Positions 55,650 to 64,000 of a stretch of 64,000 bases of DNA are shown one piece after another. The notes under the pieces are model-generated. The model made no database searches and had not been told where the DNA came from. It saw only the letters and a list, made by a program, of their open reading frames with translations. Numbering within the stretch: position 1 is the first letter of the stretch; each line of letters starts with the position of its first letter. The position numbers and the translations under genes are program-made. Source of the stretch: Odontocerum albicorne (Eukaryota; Arthropoda; Insecta; Trichoptera; Odontoceridae); assembly GCA_949825065.1 (NCBI GenBank), contig OX463854.1, positions 15,661,112-15,725,111 of the forward strand. Direction: 5' to 3'.

Positions 55650-56640
55650 TTTGTATTTCAGTTCCATATAAAATGTTATTCTCTAGATTTACAACTGATT
55701 CTTTCTATTTACTTATTAATTTACGATCAATTTCGACCATTACCAATTTAAAAATCACAATCATAAAGTTCAGATTGTCAGTGAATACAGAAATACAAGG
55801 TGCAACAGTAAAAAATATCAAAACATTTGTTTCAAATAATCTGCTGCTAAAAAAATCATATACATACTATTATATCTTACATAACAGGACAGTGCCCAGG
55901 TCTAGATCCTCATGCCGCTTAGTAAAAAAGCAACATAATATACTTCATTAAAAAATTTAACGGACACACTTCACCACATACATACTCTTCCTCTACACAT
56001 ACCAAAAAATCTTCTACACAAATAAAAACATCCTCACAAGTCTATGAATTAAATAATTAATTAAGTAAAAAAAACATGAAAAAATAATTTGGTTAAATTA
56101 TAAGATAAAAATCTATACGCAAATCAAAAAATAGTTTTACACATTGACATAAAATCTGTAAATATAAAGAGTAAAAAAATCCTTCAAGTAAAAGTAAATT
56201 CATATGTGTAGTTATATCAATTACAAATTCTTGTTTCAATTCTAAAATAATATACTATAGAAACAAAAAGAAAATCGAATATTTATCATATATAAAATAA
56301 ACCTAATTTGGTTGACTTATTCAGTATCCTTTAGCTTGGTGATTATGTTTATATCAATTAATTGATATTTGAAATCAGCTTACTAAATGAAATATTTTTA
56401 TACTATATATTGATACAAGCTTGCCACATATTCTTTGAGGAAACGTAATTAAATAATATTAAAATAAAATACCAAGAAATAATACTTAGTACCAGGTTTT
56501 TGAAAAATATGAAAGGTTGTTTATTTCATCAATATAAATATTAAAAAAAAGAGATGATGTGCACATGCACCGTGTATTATTATATTCATAAATAAAGGTA
56601 GATTACTTATCATCTTAAAACTTTGATCTTAGTATGGATC
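55650..56640. other. AT-rich spacer, no gene seen
   Basis: The 124-codon frame at 55577-55951 shows no motif and overlaps the candidate island at its start. I do not call it. Confidence 0.45.
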
Positions 56641-56653
56641 ATGGCGTGATGTA

Positions 56654-56694
56654 CTAGTATATAGACGTATACTAGTACTAGTACTAGTACTAGT
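56654..56694. repeat. Palindromic ACTAGT hexamer run
   Basis: TATACTAGTACTAGTACTAG followed by TACTAGT: four overlapping copies of the self-complementary ACTAGT, preceded by GTACTAGTATATAGACG. The whole run can fold on itself. Confidence 0.8.
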
Positions 56695-56734
56695 CCATAA
56701 TTTATTATTACTTAACAATTGTATTGTATTATTT

Positions 56735-56925
56735 TATTACACTTTCGTTGTATAAAGTTCAACCAGGCAGGCTTATGCCCACGTGGCAATATCTTTAAAT
56801 CAACCATTAAGATGTTAAAAGAGGCCTGTAGTGAACCCTTTTGAAAATAAATTTGTTTCAGAATCGAATCTGTAACCCCCAGGTCGGAAGACAGGCGTTA
56901 TATCAACTAGGCCACGGATTTCAGG
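56735..56925 (-). repeat. tRNA-derived SINE, full length, minus strand
   Basis: Reverse reading: head CCGTGGCCTAGTTGATATAA (A box) and GGTTACAGATTCGATTCTG (B box), body TTCACTACAGGCCTC, CATCTTAATGGTTGATTTAA, CCACGTGGGCATAAGCCTGC, tail ACAACGAAAGTGTAATA. All family segments are in order. Confidence 0.75.
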
Positions 56926-56943
56926 GGGTAGGGGGGGGGGGGC
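56924..56943. repeat. Poly(G) run
   Basis: GGGGGTAGGGGGGGGGGGGC immediately beside the SINE head. It could form a G-quadruplex but may also contain a sequencing length error. Confidence 0.6.
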
Positions 56944-56949
56944 GATTAA

Positions 56950-57880
56950 TCTGTATAAAATTTCAAATATATCAACGCTTCTGAAGCGATGATGTATATA
57001 TTACACATGTTATAATGTAAATCTTATGTCCTATGCACGCCCTATCTTTTGCATTTAAATTTAAGATCATCGTGAACCATTGCCTTTTTTCTGGTATATT
57101 TAACTATCTAATAAATTAAATTCTGATTCATGTCTTTTTCGCAAAAATAATAATCTTTTGAGCTGAGGCGACTTCAAGTCCTAACATATGTCATATGTAC
57201 ACCGTAATATGATCCTTTTGAAATATTTTTTTATGGACCATTAGCTATAATTATCTTGCTCTATTTTATTTCCAGCTTTAAGTTAAACAAGTGAAACCCG
57301 AAATTATCGCTTTCAGCGCACCCGGGTTCCTCTGCCACTCGTCCACGCAAATATCTGTTCCACTCACTTGTACTCGTACTCCAAATCTTAGTTTACATTA
57401 TTTTATAATGAAATTATTTTCCAGCTCAATGACATATTCCCACAGTATGCGCCTCTCCCACCTGATAAAAAATATATCACATATTTTTGTCATTTCGTTT
57501 TAATTTTGTTTTACAAAAACTAACATATTGACCTCGCATATTCTTCAATTTTTTTACTCGTTTCCATTTTTTTTTCATAACTTTAATTAAGACCGTTTCA
57601 AGGTGGTCAAATATGTTTTTTTTATTCAAGGTAGGGGTAATTTACATCATTGAAATTATTTTAACATATTTTGGAATTATTTCGGTTTTGTTATAGTTTT
57701 TCCATTGAGCTGTATTTAAAGATACTGGAATAAGTTACTATTGAAACTATGGTGACATTTAATACAGTGGTGAGCAGAAGAAGTGTAATGTAGATTGCCT
57801 ACAGATAGGGAATAAATACATAATAGTATCAATTTGGATAAATGAGCCCATATTTTTTTAAATATGATTCCAGTCTGGTT
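56950..57880. other. AT-rich spacer, no gene seen
   Basis: One TACTCGTA octamer at 57371. The open frame at 57291-57503 has no motif. Confidence 0.5.
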
Positions 57881-57889
57881 AAAACTTAG

Positions 57890-57965
57890 GACCTATAAAA
57901 ACATATTTCTGGTTAGTTGGAAGAGATTGCCACGTGGCAAACTCGCCAGGTTTAAAAAAACAATA
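57890..57965 (+). repeat. SINE body fragment
   Basis: ATTTCTGGTTAGTTGGAAGA, GATTGCCACGTGGCAAACTC, GCCAGGTTT match the family body. Head and final tail are missing. Confidence 0.65.
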
Positions 57966-58179
57966 CTAAATTGTTAATTGCTTTTCTTATCATTGTTAGT
58001 CAACAAATAGTCAAAAATGATTACAATATCGAACAGCCTCCTGAGTTGTCCATATTCTAAAAACCGAAATCTCTCAGACTTTAAATTATCCTCAAGGTGT
58101 GTTTTTCTTTAAAGTTTTAAAGTATATTTGATCAATTTTGACTAGCTCTAAATCTATAAATTTCTAATAGCATTTTGAT

Positions 58180-58450
58180 ATTATAACCCACATGTCTGTC
58201 GACGTGTTGGGATGCTGTTTTCATGACCAAATCTTGGCTTCGATTACCCAGTGTGGGGGCGCGGAGTTCTCTCCGCGCAGAGTATATACTCCGACAGCCG
58301 CTCATCAAAATGCAAATGGAATTATTAGGGGTGCAAAGCCTGACGTTGTTACCACCGGAGCGGCGTGCGTGCATGCTCGCTTATGGACTCATGGACCTGA
58401 TATCGTACTTTGCGCCTTTAGCTATAGAGCAGCTTATTGGTGTCGTTTGG
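58180..58450. promoter_or_regulatory. GC-rich unique island with hairpin and POU octamer
   Basis: Includes a perfect 8-bp inverted repeat GCGCGGAG-TTCT-CTCCGCGC (58259-58278), ATGCAAAT (58310-58317, POU octamer) and GGAATTATTAGGGG. Two overlapping plus-strand frames (58192-58500 and 58223-58492) and one minus-strand frame are open but lack any motif. Candidate regulatory island; a short exon cannot be excluded. Confidence 0.3.
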
Positions 58451-58459
58451 TTTTACATC

Positions 58460-59230
58460 ATTCCTTATTGGTGCATAGTAATAAAACGTTAAATAGATGA
58501 TTTATAATATGAAACGATTTAAAATAAGTTGTGTTGTAAAAAACCCGTAAATTTTAACGTTTTGTAAATATTTTGAGGTGATCAAGCCGTTGAGCGAGAC
58601 TTCGCGAAACGGTTAGTAAAATATACTTTGGTTAGCAAATAAAGAAGAATATATACAAATAAAGAAGTTCTCAAATAAAGAAGATTATAGTAATTTGTCA
58701 CTAGGAAAACTTTAGCCGACACTATAGATTTAAGAAATTGACAACATTGTATCCGTATGGCGTAATTTTTTTTACAGGTGGATATAAAAATACAATTAAG
58801 TCCAAATGTTGATAAAATAGAGAAACCAATGTAATAAATAATAAGACAATGTAATAAATAATATACACAGATTAGCAGAGCAAAATAGAAAGGGACACTT
58901 AGCTAAAATTAAATATAAGTAATTTGATCAACTTTCAAATTTCTGAAAATTGTAAACATTTTAAATATGGATAAACAAATAAATTACACTACTTTTTTTA
59001 GACAAGAGTGATTTTCAAATAAATATTAGAGTATGCGACAATACAACAATAAATATCACATGAAAAAATCTTGAAAGTAAAACAAGTCCGGACGAATTAC
59101 TTACCTCGTTCATAATCCTGGATGTTAAGCATTTGCAATGTTCGTTAGGTTACGGCACCGGCACCGGTACCAAGTTCTTTTGGTTTAGAAAATAGGTAAA
59201 TCTTTATTTATTTCATCACAAAACCTCACA
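58460..59230. other. AT-rich spacer, no gene seen
   Basis: AAATAAAGAAG occurs three times near 58637-58684. Otherwise nothing; the LINE 3' end follows. Confidence 0.5.
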
Positions 59231-59427
59231 ATATACTCGTATATTTATTTATTTATTTATTTTTTCAAAACAGGCTTAGCCCAATTACATTGAAAAATAC
59301 AAGACATTAAAAAAGAAGAAAAATACAGGGAATTTTTTTTTTTTAAATTATATAAAATAAAAAATAATGCATATGTATACAAACGAGTATTTACACACAA
59401 ACGTATGTTACATATATATTCAGTCAC

Positions 59428-61275
59428 TTAAGTATGTTGATGAGTGCTTTCTAACGCGCTTAATCTAAGAAGAAAATTTACTTTTGCTTTTGGTAATGTG
59501 ATATGAAATATGTCAATATCCGAAGCAGTCCCGTTAAGAAGAGTTAAGGCCCTTCCAACAGGCATAGCGGCTGGAAGACCCGTTCTTGCGTATGTTATTG
59601 AGAACAGTTCCTGCCGGCGCAGTCTAGTGTAATTGTTAGGAACATTTAACGCTAATCTTTGTAGTAATGCTGGACAGCTCACAACTCCACGAACGAGTTT
59701 GACAACGTATACCAGGAGACGCAGATCTCTTCTTACGCTCAAGGAGTTATACCCGAGCATGCCCAGCAGAAACTGCGTAGGATATAGCCACGGATAGACA
59801 CCAAACTCACTCATGTAGAGATATCGTAGGTGTTTTTTTTGTACTTTCTCCACCATGAGCGAGTTCTGCGCCCCCACCGGGCTCCAAATGCAAGCATTGC
59901 TTTCTAGTTTGCTACGGATCAATGAATTAAACAACGTTTTGAGCACCAATTGGTTTTCAAACGACTTAGAGATTCTCATAACAAATCCTAGAGTTTTATA
60001 AGCTGAGTTGCACATAACTTCTATGTGAGGACCAAACGCGAGATTGCTGTGGAACAAGACACCCAGATCTTTAATATTATCTGTGCGGGGTATAGGTATA
60101 GATTCTAGTGTATATCTATGGAATTTCAAGACGTGTGAGCGATGATACGACATAATTTTGCACTTTGATGCATTGAAATATAATTTATTATTGTGGCTCC
60201 ACTCACAAACGTTGTTGAGATCTGACTGTAGGTCTAAGCAGTCGGTATAAGAACGAATTTTTTGAAAGATTTTGAGGTCATCAGCAAATAGAAGACACGT
60301 GGATTTTTTTATAACTCTACCTATATCATTAATAAAAATAAGAAATAAGGTAGGTCCAAGATTAGACCCCTGCGGAACACCTGAGTAGGCAGTGAAGTAA
60401 TCGGAGTTGTAGATTCCATGTGAAACAAATTGTTTTCTATCTGTAAGATAATCTGACAGTAGCCTTAGTAAGTTACCTGGGATCCCAAGTTCACTCATTT
60501 TTTCTAATATTTTTTTGTGATTGACGCGATCAAAAGCTTTTGCAAAGTCATGATACGAACAATCAATCTGATTGCCACTATCTACAGCCCTTGAAACATA
60601 GTCGGTGAAGACCATCAGATTGGATTCAGTAGATCTGCCTCTTCTGAAGCCATGCTGCTCATCAATTATATATGGGTCCACTAACGACCTTAGTGTGCGA
60701 TCCATAAACATTTCTAGGAGCTTAGCTATTGAAGAAAGTATAGCGATAGGTCTGTAGTTGGTTATATCGTCCTTAGAACCATTTTTAAATATGGGAATAA
60801 CTCGAGTCTTTTTCCATTCACTTGGAAAAGTATGGACTCGGAAGACAAGATTAAATATGTAAGCAAGAGGTGCAGAAAGCAATTCACTACAGCCCTTAAG
60901 AAAAAATGTAGGTACTCCGTCCGGCCCAACTGCTTTCGTGTTTTTCATCAACTTTATTTGTTTGAGTATATCAAATGTAGTGATGCTTAGCTTAAATCCC
61001 GAGGAAGTATGGTGTTCATCAAAAACAAATGCCTCGGAGTCCCTACAATAAACTGTTGAAAAATAATTTGCGAATGCAGAAGATATTTCGGGACCAGTTA
61101 TTTGATTCCCATCCCAATTCATAACATTAAGCACTGGAGAATCGTTACGCATGGATTTAATATGATTCCAAAATAGTTTTGGTTCACGTACCATTCGACA
61201 TTCTAAGTTCCTTATGAAGTCTTTATAAGCCGTGCGAATGTTATGTTTGAGCTGAGCGCGAGCACTTTTGAACAC
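59428..61275 (-). pseudogene. LINE reverse transcriptase (ORF2), 615 open codons
   Basis: Open for 615 codons from an internal Met. Reverse-transcriptase motifs in order: AVGPDGVP (115-122), NYRPIAILS (173-181), QHGFRRGRST (207-216), DFAKAFDRVNH (243-253, first catalytic Asp), GVPQGSNLGP (299-308), FADD (330-333, catalytic pair; the family usually has YADD or FADD), then LGVLF near 400 and the C-terminal domain ending RLSALESTHQHT. The order and spacing fit the Jockey superfamily. The enzyme would copy its own RNA at a nicked target. Upstream, after one frameshift near 61330, the same protein continues in 61328-61684, so the Met at 61275 is not a true start. Confidence 0.92.
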
Positions 61276-61327
61276 ATCGTAGTCACTCAGACGACAAGAG
61301 TGTTTCCATTTTTTGTGAAGAGAATCT

Positions 61328-61684
61328 TTAAGTCATATTCCCAACAATTTCACTTGTGAACCACCTCGGGTATTGCCACTTACGTAGCTCTTTTGGTTTT
61401 ACGGGAAAGCACTCATCAAATACGCAATAAACATGTTCATACAAATATGCTACCGCCTCGTTCACGTCTAAAATTGAATATAAGGGATCCCAGTGAATAT
61501 CCCTTGTCTTCAGATATAAGGAATGGAAATCTCCTTTGTCAAATCGCCATTTTTTAAACACTGGATTCTCAAATTTTTTTGGAGACGCATTTATTTTGTC
61601 CTTGATCAAGAAGACTGTGAGATCGAATTCTAGTGCCGGGTGATGAAGATCTTCTGGTACGAGATGAAAAGGGGCGTGTTGCAC
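61328..61684 (-). pseudogene. LINE ORF2, endonuclease C terminus and linker
   Basis: Minus strand frame of 118 codons. EDLHHPALEFDL is the last motif of the exonuclease-endonuclease-phosphatase fold (usually SDHxPxxFxL), and KKWRFDKGDFHSLYLK is the usual link to the reverse transcriptase. It ends ...SEIVGNMT-stop; reading the other frame across the stop gives LKDSLHKKWKHSCRLSDYDV and then the reverse-transcriptase frame. A 1- or 4-base deletion near 61332 would explain the break. Confidence 0.8.
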
Positions 61685-61685
61685 C

Positions 61686-62970
61686 TTGGTGCTAATATTT
61701 GAATATATTGCGAATATGGTGCTAATATTTGAACCAATAACAACAGTATGTTTACAGCAAAAATAGGACCGTATTCCCGAATACCATGTCAGACACTAAT
61801 GCCTTCAAATAGCATGGTGAAGAAATAAATATCCACGTTGTCTACCCCTCTTGGGAATATTGATGAATCCAAGCTATCTTCAACATCTGCGAGAAAATTT
61901 CATTTTTTTTTCGAGTATGGATTGTCCCTCCTGGTGTTGGCAACATCCTTTGTATACCAAAGCATCTCACAGCATCCTACACATATTTTGCAGTTCACTC
62001 GGCTCAACTTTGATATTAACATGTTTTATTAATTAAAACGTTAAAATGGCCTTTTTGTATAAAATATGTCAAAAATACTTTTAAATATGAACATTTTCAT
62101 GTTAGTAATGTTATGAAACTGAAAAAAAATAATGTTTAAAACGAAAAAAATAAAATAACTAACCAATCCCATATCATTTACTCAATTCATACCGATAAGA
62201 AAAAAAATCTTCCCTATTCTCTTGTAAGTAGTCAAAGTTATACAGTGCCCTTACTGATTGCCCAAACAACTTTGAAACCGTATTCCTATCACAATTAGAC
62301 ATTTAAAAATTTCGTGTAATTAGTAGATAAAACGAAACATTTTTGTATATTTAGCTCACTTACTCAATTTATCACCTTACACGGTGTCAAGTATTATTGT
62401 TCAAGACCTTATACACTGTGCGTTTCCATAATTGTTTCAGTCTGTTCGCTATTGATTACCCAGATTGTCTCGGATGAATGAAGCCTATGAAGTAAACGAA
62501 TTATCGTCTCGAAAATTGAGTTGTCAGGACAAAAAGTCACTTCCGTTTAAATGAGCAGCAAATTGCTTCTCTGAGGTTTGGCGCTACAAAATGTAAAATA
62601 TACGTTTTAATAGACTTGAACCGTCCTTGTTATGAAATGAATGTCAGTTCCATAACTGCAACGGTTCGTTTAATTCAGAGTTTGTCATTGGTATTTTTTA
62701 TTTACATACTTTAAGATATTAATTGGTTCAACTTGGTCTAGTTCTTAATCAATACATATTTAAAGTTAAATCATATACCGTTAAAGAAGAGCTATTTTAA
62801 TTTGTCTAAGCAGGGAATCATAAAAATTAAAGGTTTTTTCCTATTGATTATAGTGTTTTTGAAAAAAAAATGTATTTGATTACTGAAATAAACGAGTCAC
62901 TTGTCCAGATATCATTAAATATGTTATAAATGTTCTTCATAAAAAAAATAGCTAACTGGTCCTGACCATG
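61686..62970. other. Spacer, no gene seen
   Basis: GGTGCTAATATTTGAA occurs twice, at about 61688 and 61720, a 32-34 bp local duplication beside the truncated LINE. The rest is AT-rich without recognisable features. Confidence 0.5.
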
Positions 62971-62976
62971 TATAAG

Positions 62977-64000
62977 ACATCGATCAATAAGTCCCGGGAC
63001 TAACTACTAAAACATAATTTGTTTACCAAAATTCTTCTTTATTCATCAACATAGTCTCCTTCAAGAGCGATACATTTATTCTAACGCTTTCCTAACTTTT
63101 CTATGCCAGCCGTGTAGAACGATTTATCTTTGGTTTCAAAATAGGCGTTAGTTTCGGCAACACTTCTTCATTGAAGCCTCTTTGAGGTCTGCGAATAGTC
63201 GCTGGGGGCCAAATCTGGAGAATACGGTGGGTGCGGAAACAATTCGAAGTTCAACCCATGCAATTTGGCCATCGTTACCATCGACTTGTGACACGGTGCA
63301 TTGTCCTGATGAAAGAGAACTTTTTTCTTCTTCATAGGGGGCCGTTTTTTTGTTGCCTTCAAACGCTCCAATAACGCTATGTAATATTCGCTATTGATGG
63401 TTTTTCCCTTTTCAAGGTGATCGATGAATATTATACCATGCGGATTCCAAAATACTGAGGCCATAACCTTCCCGGCCGACTGTTGAGTTTTTGGTCGCTT
63501 CGGACGACTTTCACCGGCTGCTCTCCGCACTCAGCTGACTGCCGATTTGATTCCGGAATATAGTGGTAGATCCAAGTTTCATCCATTGTCACATACCGAC
63601 GCAAAAACTCATGTTTATTTCGCGTAAACAGTGCCAAACAGCGCTCTGAATCATCGATGCGTTGTTGTTTCTATTCTATTGTGAGCAAACGCGGCACCCA
63701 TTTCGAAAAAAGCTTTTTCATGTTCATGCAAAATAGTGTAAACATTACCAAATGATATCTTCAGGATGTTTTTTTTATGTTTACTAGTGTAACAGCCTCA
63801 TTTGGACGACCAGAGCGTTCAGCATCATTTGTGTCTGTACGACTGCGTTTGAAATCAGCATACCACCGACAAATGGTTGTTTTTGACTGAGCAGAGTCCG
63901 GATAACACTTTTCAAGCCATCGCTGAGTTTGAACGGTATTTTTCCCCATTAAAATGCAATGTTTTATCAACACGAAATTCGTTTTTTTTTTTTTATTGTT
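62977..64000 (-). mobile_element. mariner element 9, irritans type, cut by window edge
   Basis: The left end near 62977 reads TCGATCAATAAGTCCCGGGAC, close to the end type of the irritans (Himar-like) subfamily. The gene runs on the minus strand and its first codons lie at or beyond 64000, so the right terminal repeat is outside the window. Confidence 0.85.
63110..63990 (-). pseudogene. irritans-type mariner transposase pseudogene (element 9)
   Basis: Minus strand, from the right: LIKHCILMGKNTVQTQRWLE, HTH1 KTTICRWYADFKRSRTD, ERSGRPNEAV, then a decayed stretch with stops near 63600-63760. Next comes FLRRYVTMDETWIYHYIPES (first catalytic Asp), followed by SAGKVMASVFWNPHGIIFID, LEKGKTINSEYY, KKKVLFHQDNAPCHKS (second Asp) and HPPYSPDLAPSDYS (third Asp). 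A shift near 63520 and a C-terminal break near 63185 end it. MASVFW..HGIIFIDYLEKGKTI and HQDNAPCHKS are typical of the irritans subfamily. Confidence 0.88.

Larger units (their letters stand above)
59242..61690 (-). mobile_element. Jockey-type non-LTR retrotransposon, 5'-truncated
   Basis: Minus strand. The 3' end is an AAATAAATAAATAAAT tract (59242-59270) after a ~160-bp 3' untranslated region. ORF2 occupies 59428 to about 61684. The 5' side breaks off inside the endonuclease domain at about 61690, so ORF1 and the start of ORF2 are missing. The remaining gene has a single visible frameshift, the least damaged protein in the window, which implies a recent insertion. No target duplication could be identified. 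Confidence 0.88.

Noticed and set aside
55577..55951. 124-codon frame as a gene
   Set aside because: No motif and AT-driven composition; it begins within a candidate non-coding island.
58192..58500. 102- and 89-codon overlapping frames as exons
   Set aside because: Two plus frames and one minus frame are open together in a GC-rich stretch where stops are rare, and none shows a domain.

Overview
The window looks like insect (at least arthropod) nuclear DNA: strongly AT-rich, no operons, many eukaryotic transposons and no recognisable host protein-coding gene. The mix of families (several mariner lineages, a Jockey-type non-LTR retrotransposon, a Helitron, Penelope-like ends, a hAT miniature element and a tRNA-derived SINE) is typical of insects. 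I cannot name the order. One 200-base assembly gap lies at 37738-37937.

Layout. 0-6 kb: AT-rich spacer, a 54-bp minisatellite (1916-2370) and a 65-bp duplication. 5.9-12 kb: a SINE, a hAT miniature element with a perfect 8-bp target duplication, and two near-full-length dead mariners (6862-8131, 10359-11636). 14-15.3 kb: a 240-bp TA microsatellite, a retroelement tail ending in a hammerhead-like motif, and a deleted mariner. 16-23 kb: SINEs, Penelope-like terminal repeats, a GC-rich block and a 5 x 151-bp satellite made from a LINE coding tail. 24.3-28.3 kb: one minus-strand Helitron with both ends, two helicase fragments and a 3 x ~470-bp internal array. 29.5-34 kb: nested mariners. 34-46.7 kb: LINE tails, a short Penelope-like element with a 13-bp target duplication, SINEs and small arrays. 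47.9-48.8 kb: a deleted mariner. 59.2-61.7 kb: an almost intact Jockey-type LINE on the minus strand. 63-64 kb: an irritans-type mariner running off the edge. Between these lie GC-rich, non-repetitive islands (about 16.5, 19.5, 37.5, 42.3, 45.1, 49.5, 55.5 and 58.3 kb) that resemble conserved non-coding or regulatory DNA in a gene desert.

Most interesting observations. (1) The octamer TACGAGTA/TACTCGTA occurs 28 times by my reading, about ten times chance. It has the form TA-CGAG-TA, which is the excision footprint of Minos-type Tc1 transposons. In a local tandem array one unit differs from its neighbours by exactly this TA+CGAG insertion, so the window appears to record a large wave of cut-and-paste excision whose donor is no longer here. 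(2) Five motifs with the hammerhead ribozyme core (CUGAAGA, short helix, GAAA, a short self-complementary stem III or its degenerate equivalent, NUH) sit in Penelope-like ends and related tails, with a supporting base change in helix II. (3) One mariner is inserted inside another, and mariners whose ends begin CGAGG tend to carry internal deletions.

All gene-like content is mobile-element derived. Nothing here forms a host pathway.
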